A stretch of DNA of 64,000 nucleotides from Dinoroseobacter shibae DFL 12 = DSM 16493 (GCF_000018145.1 NC_009952.1:2418001-2482000), one strand, 5' to 3'. Positions 50,813 to 60,569 are shown, counted from the first letter of the stretch. Notes: generated by a model not told the origin, from the sequence alone. Translations and numbers: made by a program.

Positions 50813-53800
50813 TCAGCGCGCGAGCGACCACCACCCGCGCCGCTTGGGCTTGGTGTCGTCGTCCTGCGCGGGCGCAGCCTCGTTGGCGGCCTCTGCAAGC
50901 TCGGGCTCCACGGCTTGGGGGTCTTCGGCCTCCGCTTCCGATGCCTCTTCGGAGACCGGTTGGCCGGTCTCCTCATCGGTCGTGTCGGATGCCTCGTCTC
51001 CGTGTTCGACAGGGGCCGTTTCGGCCGTCTCCGGCGTGGGATCGACCTCCGGGGCGGGCGCCTCAGACTCTGCGGGTTCAACCGGCGCTTCGGCCTCCGC
51101 TACAGGCTCGGCTTCCGCCGCAGGCGCGTCGGCCTTGGCCTCCGCAACCGGCTCGGGGGTCGGGGCGGGTTCAGGCGCAGAGACGTCTTCAGAGACAGCA
51201 TCCCCATCGGGAGCAGCTTCACCCTCTTCTGCGTCGGACTTCCGGCGACGACGCCGACGACGCTTGGGTTTCGGGGCCTCTTCTGCCTCTGCCTCAACCG
51301 CCGGTTGGGAGGACTCCGCTTCTTCGGAAATGTCAGCTTGATCCGAGGAGTCCGCGTCTGCGGCGGATTGTGCCTCGTCGCTGCCATCTCCGTTGGACTC
51401 GCCGTTCTCGGTCCCACCGCCCCGGCGGGAGCGGCGGCGACGGCGGCGGCGCTTGCGCGGGGCCTGCTCTTCGCTGGTCTCCTCGGTGGCGGCAGTCTCT
51501 GCCTCGGTCTCGGTGTCGGCCTCTTCCTCGTCGGGCTCCTCCACGATCTCGGCCTCGTCCACGCCCGAGGTGTCGATCGACACAACCGGCGCGTCAAGCT
51601 CGACCACCTTGCGGGTCGCGGTCTTGAACTTGTCGATGGTGAAGTCCGCCCCCGAAAGTTCGTTCGAGGCCTCCAGCCGCACGGACAAACCGTAGCGCCC
51701 CTCGATCAGCGCGATATGCTCGCGCTTTTCGTTGAAGAGGTAGTTGATGACATTGACCGGCGCCTTGACGAGAACCTCGCGCACGCGGCGGCGCATGCCC
51801 TCTTCTTCCAGCGCGCGAACGATCGACAGCGCCAAGGAATTATCCGACCGGATCAGCCCGGTGCCATGACAATGGTTGCAAGGCTGGGTGGTGATTTCCA
51901 GCATCCCCGGACGCAGGCGCTGGCGCGACATCTCCAGAAGGCCAAAGCCCGAGATGCGGCCCACCTGGATGCGCGCGCGGTCGGTCTTCAGCTTGTCCTT
52001 CAGACGCTTCTCGACAGCGGTATTGTTGCGCCGCTCTTCCATGTCGATGAAGTCGATCACGATCAGACCGGCGAGGTCGCGCAGGCGGACCTGGCGGGCC
52101 ACTTCCTCGGCGGCCTCCAGGTTTGTCTTGAGCGCGGTCTCCTCGATCGAGCCTTCCTTGGTGGCCCGGCCCGAGTTCACGTCGATCGCCACCAGCGCCT
52201 CGGTCACGCCGATCACGAGGTAGCCCCCGGATTTCAGCTGCACCGTGGGGTTGAACATGCCCGCGAGGTAGCTTTCCACCTGATACCGCGCAAAGAGCGG
52301 CAGGTTCTCATTGTAGAGCTTCACGTTCTTGGCGTGGGACGGCATGAGCATCTTCATGAAGTCCTTGGCCACCCGGTAGCCTTCTTCCCCCTCGACCAGC
52401 ACCTCGTCGATATCGCGGCTGTAAAGATCGCGGATCGAGCGCTTGATGAGGTTGCCTTCCTCATAGATCGGGGCGGGCGCGATGGATTTCAGGGTCAAGT
52501 CGCGGATCTGCTCCCATAGCCGCTTGAGGTAGTCGTAGTCCCGCTTGATTTCGGTCTTGGTCCGCTTGGCCCCCGCCGTGCGCACGATCAGGCCCGCGCC
52601 GCGCGGCACCTCGATCTCGGAGGCGATCTCCTTGAGTTTCTTGCGGTCCACTGCATTGGTGATCTTGCGGCTGATGCCGCCGCCGCGGGCGGTGTTGGGC
52701 ATCAACACGCAGTAGCGGCCCGCGAGGCTGAGATAGGTGGTCAGGGCCGCGCCCTTGTTGCCACGCTCTTCCTTGACGACCTGAACCAGCAGGACCTGAC
52801 GGACCTTGATGACTTCCTGGATCTTGTAGCGGCGCTCCCGGCGCTGGCGGGGGCGGCGGATCTCTTCGGCCACATCCTCGTCGGCCACATCCTCGATACC
52901 GTCATCCTGGTCTGCGGCGTCGCTGTCGGCCGCCGCGGTCTCGTCCGTGGCCTCCTCGGACACCTCGACATCGGTTTTCTTGCGGCGTCGGCTGCGACGG
53001 CGCTTGGGCTTCTCGGCGGTTTCCTTATCGCCATCCGGGCCGGCGCCCGCGGCTTCGGCCACGAGGATCGGACCGTCCTCGGCCTCGCTGTCGGTCTCGA
53101 CCACGTCCATGCCGGGGATGGACTGTGTCTGGCGCGGCGCGGCTTCGGCGACCGGCTTGTCCTCGGCAGGGGCGTCCTCGGCAGGGGCCTCCTCCGCTGC
53201 CGGGGATCCGGGCTCGGCTTGCGGGTCCGCGTCGGCCTCGCTCACCTCTTCGGATTTCACGGTCGGGTCATCGCCCTCTACCGCGTGCGGCATGGGGGGC
53301 TTGGCGGTATCTTCGTCCGCCTCGGCGGTCTCGGCCGGTTCGGCCTCGGCTGTCTGCGCTTCGGTCTCGGTTGTCGGCGCGTCCTCTGCGACATCTTCCG
53401 GCGCAGCCTGCGCCGCCTCGACTGCCGGGGCGTCTTTTGCATCCGGGCTGTCGGCAGCGTCCGCGTCCTGTGCCGTCTCGGCCTCGGCGGCATTGCTGTC
53501 GGCAGTGACCTCGGCCGCGTCCTCGTCCGACGTCTCGACCTTCTTCCGGCGACGGGAACGGCGCTTCTTCGGCTTGACCTCGTCCTCTTCCGCATCGGCG
53601 GTTGCAAAGGCCATTTCCTCGGCCAGCAACGCCTCGCGATCCGCCACCGGGATCTGATAGTAGTCCGGGTGAATTTCCGAGAAGGCGAGGAACCCGTGGC
53701 GATTGCCACCATAGTCCACGAAGGCCGCCTGCAGGGACGGCTCGACCCGTGTCACTTTCGCCAGATAGATATTTCCCGCAAGTTGCCGCTTGTTTACCGA

Positions 53801-53893
53801 CTCAAAGTCGAATTCCTCGACCTTCGTTCCGTCGACCACCACAACGCGGGTCTCTTCCGCGTGGGTGGCATCGATGAGCATCTTCTTTGCCAT
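50813..53893 (-). CDS. rne: Ribonuclease E
   Basis: The 1026-residue protein begins MAKKMLIDATHAEETRVVVVDG; the ATG is at 53893. The S1 region opens with AGNIYLAKVTRVEPSLQAAFVDYGG and is interrupted by a large acidic/basic insertion (residues about 96-360) before resuming at YKIQEVIKVRQVLLVQV. The catalytic core has AIDVNSGRATKEG (Asp near 567) and VIDFIDM (Asp near 614), and the zinc link CNHCHGTG near 673. The tail after about 770 is acidic with RRRRRR-type patches, the RNA-binding and degradosome scaffold. It cleaves single-stranded RNA at the membrane. Confidence 0.95.
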   Translation of the reverse strand: MAKKMLIDATHAEETRVVVVDGTKVEEFDFESVNKRQLAGNIYLAKVTRVEPSLQAAFVDYGGNRHGFLAFSEIHPDYYQIPVADREALLAEEMAFATADAEEDEVKPKKRRSRRRKKVETSDEDAAEVTADSNAAEAETAQDADAADSPDAKDAPAVEAAQAAPEDVAEDAPTTETEAQTAEAEPAETAEADEDTAKPPMPHAVEGDDPTVKSEEVSEADADPQAEPGSPAAEEAPAEDAPAEDKPVAEAAPRQTQSIPGMDVVETDSEAEDGPILVAEAAGAGPDGDKETAEKPKRRRSRRRKKTDVEVSEEATDETAAADSDAADQDDGIEDVADEDVAEEIRRPRQRRERRYKIQEVIKVRQVLLVQVVKEERGNKGAALTTYLSLAGRYCVLMPNTARGGGISRKITNAVDRKKLKEIASEIEVPRGAGLIVRTAGAKRTKTEIKRDYDYLKRLWEQIRDLTLKSIAPAPIYEEGNLIKRSIRDLYSRDIDEVLVEGEEGYRVAKDFMKMLMPSHAKNVKLYNENLPLFARYQVESYLAGMFNPTVQLKSGGYLVIGVTEALVAIDVNSGRATKEGSIEETALKTNLEAAEEVARQVRLRDLAGLIVIDFIDMEERRNNTAVEKRLKDKLKTDRARIQVGRISGFGLLEMSRQRLRPGMLEITTQPCNHCHGTGLIRSDNSLALSIVRALEEEGMRRRVREVLVKAPVNVINYLFNEKREHIALIEGRYGLSVRLEASNELSGADFTIDKFKTATRKVVELDAPVVSIDTSGVDEAEIVEEPDEEEADTETEAETAATEETSEEQAPRKRRRRRRRSRRGGGTENGESNGDGSDEAQSAADADSSDQADISEEAESSQPAVEAEAEEAPKPKRRRRRRRKSDAEEGEAAPDGDAVSEDVSAPEPAPTPEPVAEAKADAPAAEAEPVAEAEAPVEPAESEAPAPEVDPTPETAETAPVEHGDEASDTTDEETGQPVSEEASEAEAEDPQAVEPELAEAANEAAPAQDDDTKPKRRGWWSLAR

Positions 53894-53900
53894 GTTGTCT

Positions 53901-53942
53901 TTCTGCACGACAGAAATGGCCCGGGTGGCGCAAGCCCCCGGG
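53901..53942 (-). promoter_or_regulatory. Two stem-loops in the rne leader
   Basis: On the minus strand CCCGGG pairs with CCCGGG across 11 nt (53920-53942), followed by TTCTG, loop TCGTG, CAGAA (53901-53915) immediately before the start. No strong ribosome-binding site is visible. Leader structures allow RNase E to control its own mRNA in other bacteria; here this is inference. Confidence 0.45.
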
Positions 53943-54342
53943 ATGTCAGCCGTGTATTTTGCTGTGCAATGGATATCGCGCGGCGCAGCACGGTCGGGGA
54001 CAGAACCCCGGTCACCTCGGCTGCATGTCTTGCAGCCTGCCTGCTCGCCTTGTCGCGTTTCATCGCGTTTCTCCAGCTCCCGAGGGAGCAAACCGAACCC
54101 GCAAGAGCTTTGCGGAATGAACAGGGGATGACGGCCGCGTAGAGTGCGCAGAGCGGTCAGCCCCTTGAAAACACTGCACCCTGCAAAGGATCGGCGTTGA
54201 TGCCTTGGTCCATGAAGCGGGGGCAGGTAAACCTGAAACCGGACGGCATCGCCATACGCTTGGCGAACGCCCGTTCGCCTAGATAAATCCAGTGGAGGTC
54301 AAAACACAATGATTGTTTTGCCCCCTCGGACCAGTTCGCATG
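53943..54342. other. rne upstream region and spacer, no gene seen
   Basis: The 400 nt hold no credible reading frame. A strong inverted repeat (GGCGAACG, 2 nt, CGTTCGCC at 54262-54279) and a second hairpin (CAAAACA and TGTTTTG arms at 54300-54320) lie here, probably in the rne promoter and leader. Confidence 0.5.
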
Positions 54343-54373
54343 CAAAAAGGGCGCCCCCTCGGGCCGCCCTTTC
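54343..54373 (-). terminator. Terminator of the TRAP operon
   Basis: On the minus strand AAAGGGCG pairs with CGCCCTTT and a further TT follows. It lies 20 nt after the large-permease stop. Confidence 0.75.
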
Positions 54374-54392
54374 GCTTGTTAATAAAGGTTAA

Positions 54393-56747
54393 TCAGTTCC
54401 CCAGCAGGTTCGGCACGATGGTCACCACGCCCGGGAAGGCAAAGAGCATTCCCAGGGCCGCCACCTGGATCAACACGAACGGCAACACCCCGCGATAGAT
54501 ATGACCCGTGGTCACCGAAGGCGGCGCCACCCCGCGCAAATAGAACAGCGCGAAGCCGAAAGGCGGTGTCAGGAACGAGGTCTGCAGGTTCACGGCAATC
54601 ATGATCGTCACCCATTTCGGGTCCATTGTGCCGCCATAGATCACCGGACCCACGATCGGGATCACGATGTAGATGATCTCCAGGAAATCGAGCACGAAGC
54701 CCAGGATGAACAGCACCAGCATCACGATCAGGAACACCACCAGCTCGTTGTCGAAACTGCGCAGGAACTCCTGGATGTAATGCTCTCCGCCAAAGGAGAT
54801 CACCACGAGGTTCAGGAGCTGCGATCCGATCAGGATGGTGAAGACCATCGAGGTCACCTTCGCCGTCTCGCGCACCACCGGGCTCAAAACCCCGCGGGTG
54901 AACAGCACCCAGCACGAATAGAGCAGCCCCAGCACCGCCACGTGATAGGCCGCCTGGGCGATGATGATCGCCACCCAATCCTGGAAGCTCACATCCGCCA
55001 CGCCCGTTCGCAGGTCGAAATTGATGCCGATGACGATCAGGATAACGAGCGCGAAGGAAGCGCCGATGATCAGCTTGGCGTTACGCTCTTCTTCGCGCAG
55101 CTTGCGATAGGCCGCGAGCATGATCGCCCCGCCAGCGCCCAGCGCCGCCGCCGGGGTCGGGTTGGTAATCCCGCCCAGGATCGAGCCGAGCACCGCCACG
55201 ATCAGGACCAGCGGTGGGAACACCACGCGGATCAGATCGTTCTGCGCCAGCCGCGTGATCGCCGCCCGAGAGCCATAAACAACCATGGCGAAAGGGATCG
55301 CCAGCAACGTGAACGCGCCACCGGGCGACATGGTCGCCGGGATCAGCAGGGCATCTGTCAGGAAGGCCAGCACGACCCCTGCCCCGCCGATCAGCAGCGG
55401 CACCGGGTTGGCCAGAGGGGCCACGCCACGGGCCACGATCAGCATCAGCCCGAAGAGCAGAAAGAACACGCTCAGGCCCGTGCCGATGGGCGCGATATCT
55501 TCCAGGCGCTCGGCCTGAGCCACCTCGAGCTCTTCGGCCGTCAGGTCGCGGCGCTCTGCAGCCCCGCCGCCTGCGGCGATCTGTTCAGCCTGCGCGACGG
55601 CCAGATCCCATTTTTCCTGCCCGTGCAGCTCGATCATCGAGGCCTGGCAGGCCGGGCTGACATTTGTGCGCAGCTCCGCTGTCTCGCCCAGCTCCGTCAT
55701 GGTCGACACGGCGGTCGATTGGGAGCCGATCACGCCCACATTCATCGACAGGATGATCGCCGCAATCAGACCGAAAGGCGCCACCAGAAACCAGGTCAGC
55801 GCCTCGTTGCGGGTAATGACCTCACCGGCGGGTGCATCACTGACCACGGGTGGAGCCTTGGAGGGATTGAAGGCCGCGTAGCCAAAAGCATAAAGCGCAT
55901 AGAGCACCGCCAACATCACCCCCGGCAGCACGGCCGCCTGGAAGAGCGTGCCCACCGACAGAACCGCCGGCTCGCCGAGGAAGGTCAGCGCGTCGGTGCA
56001 CCCCGCAAGAACCGCGCGCTTCTCCTGCCCGGTGGCGTACATGTCGCCCGCCAGTGTCCCCAGCAGGACGATCACAATGGACGGCGGAATGATCTGGCCC
56101 AGCGTGCCCGAGGCCGCGATCACGCCGGTGGACAGCTCCTTGGAATAGCCGTTGCGCAACATGGTGGGCAGGGCCAGCAGCCCCATGGTCACGACGGTCG
56201 CGCCCACGATCCCCGTGGAGGCCGCAAGGAAGGCCCCCACCACCACGATGGACACGGCCAGACCGCCGGGCAGCGGGCCGAACACCCGCGCCATGGTGGT
56301 CAGCAGGTCATTGGCGATCTTGGAGCGCTCCAGCGTGATGCCCATCATCACGAACATCAGAACCGCCAACAATGTCTCGATGCTCTGGCCCGCGATCACC
56401 CGCTCGTTCAGGCGGTTGACGATGAAGGACAGGTTCCGATCCATCGCCTGTTCCCAGCCGCCGGGAAAGAGCGCCTCTTCGACCCTAGGCAGTTCGGGGT
56501 AGCGGAACACGCTGATCGCCTCGCGCGCCACGCCCTCGGCCATCAGGGCCGCGTATTCCGCGCTGCCCGTGTCGATTGCCTGGTGAATGAGCAGCCCCGC
56601 GCTGTCCAGTGCCGCGATGATCCCGAAAGAGATCACCCCCGCCCCGCCGATGGCGAAGGCCACGGGGAAGCCCGACATGATCCCGCCAAACAGGCACAGG
56701 AACACGATGATCAGGCCAATCTCGATGCCGTCCAAACCGAAAATCAT
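54393..56747 (-). CDS. dctM: TRAP transporter large permease, extended form (DctM)
   Basis: The 784-residue protein is a TRAP large-permease fold with many membrane segments: GFPVAFAIGGAGVISFG near the start, MFVMMGITLERSKIA, AFLAASTGIVGATVVTMGLLALP, GTLGQIIPPSIVIVLLGTLAGDMY, and LVFLIVMLVLFILGFVLDFLEI-type late segments. Ordinary large permeases are about 430 residues; here soluble inserts lie at about 60-110 and 300-400 plus extra membrane segments. Long forms occur in the mannitol/chloroaromatic and TakP-related groups. It works with the DctQ and DctP genes next to it. Confidence 0.9.
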   Translation of the reverse strand: MIFGLDGIEIGLIIVFLCLFGGIMSGFPVAFAIGGAGVISFGIIAALDSAGLLIHQAIDTGSAEYAALMAEGVAREAISVFRYPELPRVEEALFPGGWEQAMDRNLSFIVNRLNERVIAGQSIETLLAVLMFVMMGITLERSKIANDLLTTMARVFGPLPGGLAVSIVVVGAFLAASTGIVGATVVTMGLLALPTMLRNGYSKELSTGVIAASGTLGQIIPPSIVIVLLGTLAGDMYATGQEKRAVLAGCTDALTFLGEPAVLSVGTLFQAAVLPGVMLAVLYALYAFGYAAFNPSKAPPVVSDAPAGEVITRNEALTWFLVAPFGLIAAIILSMNVGVIGSQSTAVSTMTELGETAELRTNVSPACQASMIELHGQEKWDLAVAQAEQIAAGGGAAERRDLTAEELEVAQAERLEDIAPIGTGLSVFFLLFGLMLIVARGVAPLANPVPLLIGGAGVVLAFLTDALLIPATMSPGGAFTLLAIPFAMVVYGSRAAITRLAQNDLIRVVFPPLVLIVAVLGSILGGITNPTPAAALGAGGAIMLAAYRKLREEERNAKLIIGASFALVILIVIGINFDLRTGVADVSFQDWVAIIIAQAAYHVAVLGLLYSCWVLFTRGVLSPVVRETAKVTSMVFTILIGSQLLNLVVISFGGEHYIQEFLRSFDNELVVFLIVMLVLFILGFVLDFLEIIYIVIPIVGPVIYGGTMDPKWVTIMIAVNLQTSFLTPPFGFALFYLRGVAPPSVTTGHIYRGVLPFVLIQVAALGMLFAFPGVVTIVPNLLGN

Positions 56748-56764
56748 GATGTCAGCCCCATGCC

Positions 56765-57718
56765 CTAGTGGATTTCCGCGACGCGTTCGGCGTCTTCGTC
56801 ACCCAAGGCATCCTTGTCGTGATACTTGCCAGCGCTCTCCTCGCCCTCGCGCCATTCCTGGAAAGAGCGAAAGAAGAACGCCACCGCCTGCAGGAAGACC
56901 ATGGCCACGAACAGGCAGATCAGGATCTTGAACAGGAAATATCCGTCGAACCCTTGCGGGCTGAAGCCCACGGTTTCGACATTCCAGCGCACCGCGCGCG
57001 CCTTCAACATCATCCGGTCGAACGGGTCGGACGCGCTGATCTTGGGTGTGATCAGGTGGCGCCACATGAAAAACCACGAATAGAGCCAGATCAGCACCAT
57101 GGCCGGCATCATGAACAGAAGGCTGCCCGCCATGTCGATCACCTTCTTGGTTCGGTGCTTGACCACCGAATAGACCAGATCCACGCGCACATGCCCGCCC
57201 TGAACGAACGTATAGGCGCAGCACAGGCAGACGACGATCGCGTTATAAAGTTTAAGTTCCTCGCCGAACCAACTGAGATCCTTGGTAAATGTATACCCGA
57301 ACGGCCCGATTGAAATCTGGCTGACGAGGAAGAACCGCTGCAGCATCACGATCAGGATCTGCTGAACCACCATCAGCAAACCCGCCCAGGCCGCGACGCG
57401 CCCGACCACGTTCGCGAACCCTTCCAGCCCGATCACCATGCCCCACATGGCCCGGGGCCGCGCGATGCCGATGGCAAGGGCCACGAGGAAAGCCGTCAGC
57501 AGGAAAAAGAAGAACTCCACCGAGGCGCCGTAATAGGCAAAGCGCATCAGCGCTTCCTTGTCTTCGGTCGTCTCAAGCCCACCGATCCAGCCAAGCCATT
57601 GGCCCGGGTTCAGGATCGCCCAGGCGGTGTTGTAGAAAGCCAATCCGATATTCTGGAGGACCCACCAGACCCCGCCTGCGATACTCGCCAGAGCACTGAC
57701 TTGCGCTTCACTCTCCAT
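56765..57718 (-). CDS. dctQ: TRAP transporter small permease (DctQ)
   Basis: The ATG at 57718 has GAGGG 7 nt upstream; the product is 317 residues. Membrane segments and the patterns FVQGGHVRVDLVYSVVKHRTKK and WLYSWFFMWRHL fit the extended DctQ type used with long large permeases. It lies 17 nt upstream of the large-permease gene. Confidence 0.86.
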   Translation of the reverse strand: MESEAQVSALASIAGGVWWVLQNIGLAFYNTAWAILNPGQWLGWIGGLETTEDKEALMRFAYYGASVEFFFFLLTAFLVALAIGIARPRAMWGMVIGLEGFANVVGRVAAWAGLLMVVQQILIVMLQRFFLVSQISIGPFGYTFTKDLSWFGEELKLYNAIVVCLCCAYTFVQGGHVRVDLVYSVVKHRTKKVIDMAGSLLFMMPAMVLIWLYSWFFMWRHLITPKISASDPFDRMMLKARAVRWNVETVGFSPQGFDGYFLFKILICLFVAMVFLQAVAFFFRSFQEWREGEESAGKYHDKDALGDEDAERVAEIH

Positions 57719-57793
57719 GGGAGTTCCCTCATCGTCATCTCGGGGCGCGACGGACAGACCTCGCCGTGCCACCCCGGTCTGTCCATGAGACAA

Positions 57794-57818
57794 AGGCCCC
57801 GCTCGGGGGCCCTTGCCG
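57794..57818 (-). terminator. Hairpin between binding-protein and permease genes
   Basis: On the minus strand the stem GGGCCCCC, loop, GGGGCC with flanking AAG and TTTG lies after the binding-protein stop and before dctQ. Such an intercistronic hairpin commonly stabilises or partly terminates the transcript so that the binding protein is made in excess of the permease. Confidence 0.6.
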
Positions 57819-57832
57819 TTCGTCTTGTCGCT

Positions 57833-58918
57833 TTAGCCGAGCACGCGGTTGCGCTGCTCCACGAAATAGGCGTCCGACTTCAGCAGCCAGTCCGAGCTCT
57901 TGGCCAGCGAGGCGTCGAAGCTGTTGCGGATCTTGGCATAGAGCTCGTCGCCCATGTTTTCGTCGAGAACTTCCTTGGAGGCCGCGCCGAACGCATCCCA
58001 GACATCGTCGGGGAATTGCAGGGTGCGCACGCCCTGGGCCTGCAGACGCGCCAAGGCTGCGCCGTTCATGGCCAGTGTCTGGCTCAGCTGGTAGTTCGTC
58101 GTGGCCTTGGCCGCGTTGTCCATGATCGCCTGATGTTCCGGCGACAGCTCGTTCCAGACGTCCAGGTTGACCGATGCGGTCAGCCCGGAGCCCGGCTCGT
58201 GGAAGCCGGCGGTGTAGTAGATCTTGGCGACCTCCTGGAAGCCGGCCTTCTCGTCCGCGGCGGGACCGACCCACTCCAGACCGTCGAGGGCACCCGAAGA
58301 CAGCGCCTGGTAGAGCTCGCCACCGGGGATGTTCTGCACCGAGGCGCCGAGCTTGCCGAGCACCTGCCCGCCGAGGCCCGGCATCCGGAAGCGCAGACCG
58401 TTGAAGTCTTCGGCCGAGGTGATCTCGTTGCGGAACCAGCCGCCGGACTGGGAGCCGGAGTTGCCGCACTGCATGGAGTGCATGCCGAAGATCGCGCCCA
58501 GCTCGTTGTGCAGGTCCTGACCCCCGTCATGGTAGTACCAGTTGGTCAGTTCCTGTGCCGTCGCGCCGAAAGGCACCGCGCAGAAATATGCGTAGCCCGG
58601 ATGCTGTCCGATCCAGTAGTAGTCGGCCGAATGGTAGATGTCGGCCTGACCTGCGGCCACCGCGTCGAATACCTCGAACGCACCGACAAGCTCACCCGGG
58701 GCCTTTTTCTCGATGATCAGGCTGCCGCCCGACATCGCATTGACCGCCTCGTTGAAGTAGGTCGCAGCATCATCCAGAACCGCGAAGCCGCGCGGCCAGG
58801 ACGTCACCATGGTCAGTGTGCGCGTGCTCTGCGCGATGGCCGGTGCGGCCAACCCTGCGCTTGCCGCAGCCGCGGTCCCGCCCAGTGCCGATGTCCGCAA
58901 AAAAGAACGACGATCCAT
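57833..58918 (-). CDS. dctP: TRAP transporter solute-binding protein, TakP-like (DctP)
   Basis: The 361-residue protein has a twin-arginine signal (RRSFLRTSALGG) and starts maturing near AIAQS. Family features are WPRGFAVLDDAATYFNEAVN, ADYYWIGQHPGYAYFCAVPFG, GGWFRNEITSAEDFNGLRFRMPGLGGQVL and the conserved LDGLEWVGPAADEKAGF. These resemble TakP, the alpha-keto-acid binding protein of R. sphaeroides. GGGGAGGATTTT precedes the ATG. It is divergent from a histidine-kinase gene. Confidence 0.9.
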   Translation of the reverse strand: MDRRSFLRTSALGGTAAAASAGLAAPAIAQSTRTLTMVTSWPRGFAVLDDAATYFNEAVNAMSGGSLIIEKKAPGELVGAFEVFDAVAAGQADIYHSADYYWIGQHPGYAYFCAVPFGATAQELTNWYYHDGGQDLHNELGAIFGMHSMQCGNSGSQSGGWFRNEITSAEDFNGLRFRMPGLGGQVLGKLGASVQNIPGGELYQALSSGALDGLEWVGPAADEKAGFQEVAKIYYTAGFHEPGSGLTASVNLDVWNELSPEHQAIMDNAAKATTNYQLSQTLAMNGAALARLQAQGVRTLQFPDDVWDAFGAASKEVLDENMGDELYAKIRNSFDASLAKSSDWLLKSDAYFVEQRNRVLG

Positions 58919-59013
58919 AAAATCCTCCCCTCGGGTTTGTCGATGCCCACCCTTTGCAAGATGGGCGGATCGTTAACAGTGGCGCGAACCTAGACAATCC
59001 ACCTGCAACGCGG

Positions 59014-59033
59014 AATACCCACCAGTCGGTATT
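59014..59033. promoter_or_regulatory. Inverted repeat, candidate response-regulator site
   Basis: AATACC (59014-59019) and GGTATT (59028-59033) are exact inverted repeats separated by 8 nt. They lie in the 208-nt region between the divergent TRAP operon and the two-component genes, a fitting position for a LuxR-type dimer. Confidence 0.4.
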
Positions 59034-59126
59034 GATGAAAATAATATCTGAAGGGCAGGCTTCCGTAACGTCAAACGGCCGAACGCGACGCTTGGCATCG
59101 GTCCGCGGAAGGCGCTAGAACCTGAC

Positions 59127-60569
59127 ATGGCCCGGTTCATTGCCCCGTATCTGAAGCGCTTGCAGGTCAGCTATGGCCAGAAGCTCTTTCTGCTGGCGAC
59201 CATTCCACTCGTGCTCGCGGTGGCCGCGATCTCGGTCGTGGTGGCCGACCAGGGCCGTCAACTGGCGGAGCGCGAGATCTCAGGGCTGGAAACCCAGCTG
59301 ATCGAGGCCAAGAAGCGCGAGCTGCGCAATTACATCCAGCTGGCCCGCACCGCGTTCTTTGCCGAATACGGCCGCGCCGCCCCCGATGACGAGGCCGCCA
59401 AGGAACGGGTGACCCAGATCCTCGCCGCCATGCTCTATGGGCGCGACGGGTTCTTCTTCGTCTATCATTATGACGGAACCAACCTCGTGAGCCCGCGCCA
59501 GACCGAGCTGATCAACCGCAACTGGACCGGCCGCACCGACAGCAACGGCGTCCCCGTGGTGGACGAGTTGGTCCGCATCGCGCGCGCCGGGGCGGGGTAT
59601 CACACCTATGACTGGGTCAAACCCTCCACGGGCGAAGAGGCGCGGATGATCACCTACGTGGTCGGCCTGCAAGACTGGCAATGGGCGCTGGGGACCGGCA
59701 TTTTCATCGACGACGTGCTGACGCACGTGGCCGCGGCCCGCGCCGCGACCGAGTCCCGCATCGCGCAGACCTTCTTCTGGATCGGGGCGATCACGCTGGC
59801 GGCCCTGCTGGCGGTGTTTGCCTCCGGTTTGCTGATCAACATCCGCGAGCGGCGGCTGGCAGACGCCAAACTCAAGGCGCTGACCCAGCGCGTCCTCGAC
59901 ACCCAGGAGGAAGAGCGCGGCCGCGTGGCCCGCGAGTTGCATGACAGCATCAGCCAACTTCTCGTGGGCATCCGCTACGCGCTGGAACTGGCCCGAAGGC
60001 GGGTCCAGACCGGCGACGCGCGCGCCCAGGAGAATATCGAGAAGGGCATCGATGGGCTGAACGGCGCCATCCAGGAGGTCCGCCGCATCAGTCGCGACCT
60101 GCGCCCGGGACAGCTCGACGATCTTGGCCTCGGCCCTGCGATCCAAGACCTGGCCGAGGAGTTCACCAAGCGCACCGGCATCCGCGCGGAAATGAAAACG
60201 GTCGTGTTCCGGAATCGCCTCGACCCGGAGGCCAAGATCGCGCTCTACCGTATCGCCCAGGAGGCCCTGACAAATATCGAACGTCACGCCCAGGCCACCG
60301 AAGTGCATCTGGACCTCTTCGGACACCAGACCGGCGCGACCCTGCGGGTGGCCGACAACGGGCGCGGCCTGGCCAATGTCTCCCGCGGCGCGGGCGGGCT
60401 CGGCCTGCGCAACATGCAGGAGCGGGTCGAACAGCTCGACGGCACGCTGCAGGTTTTCTCCTCGGAGGCTGGCACCCGAATTGACGCCACCGTGCCACTC
60501 AGTCACATCCTGCCCCCAGAACCGGCCGCCCGCAGCACCGCGGCCCCCGTCCGAAAGGTCCGCGCATGA
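59127..60569 (+). CDS. Sensor histidine kinase with Cache domain
   Basis: The 480-residue protein has an N-terminal membrane helix (FLLATIPLVLAVAAISVVV), a periplasmic single-Cache-type domain (VTQILAAMLYGRDGFFFVYHYDGTNLVSPRQ and GAGYHTYDWVKPSTGEEARMITYV), a second helix (IAQTFFWIGAITLAALLAVF), then the HisKA_3 dimerisation helix with phospho-His in RVARELHDSISQLLVG and the ATP-binding site RVADNGRGLANVSRGAGGLGLRNMQERV. It overlaps the response-regulator gene by 4 nt. It probably senses the substrate imported by the divergent TRAP system. Confidence 0.92.
   Translation: MARFIAPYLKRLQVSYGQKLFLLATIPLVLAVAAISVVVADQGRQLAEREISGLETQLIEAKKRELRNYIQLARTAFFAEYGRAAPDDEAAKERVTQILAAMLYGRDGFFFVYHYDGTNLVSPRQTELINRNWTGRTDSNGVPVVDELVRIARAGAGYHTYDWVKPSTGEEARMITYVVGLQDWQWALGTGIFIDDVLTHVAAARAATESRIAQTFFWIGAITLAALLAVFASGLLINIRERRLADAKLKALTQRVLDTQEEERGRVARELHDSISQLLVGIRYALELARRRVQTGDARAQENIEKGIDGLNGAIQEVRRISRDLRPGQLDDLGLGPAIQDLAEEFTKRTGIRAEMKTVVFRNRLDPEAKIALYRIAQEALTNIERHAQATEVHLDLFGHQTGATLRVADNGRGLANVSRGAGGLGLRNMQERVEQLDGTLQVFSSEAGTRIDATVPLSHILPPEPAARSTAAPVRKVRA

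Noticed and set aside
54501-56768. 755-residue plus-strand open frame opposite dctM
   Set aside because: It is dominated by His, Gln and Arg, the mirror of membrane-segment codons; no domain is visible.
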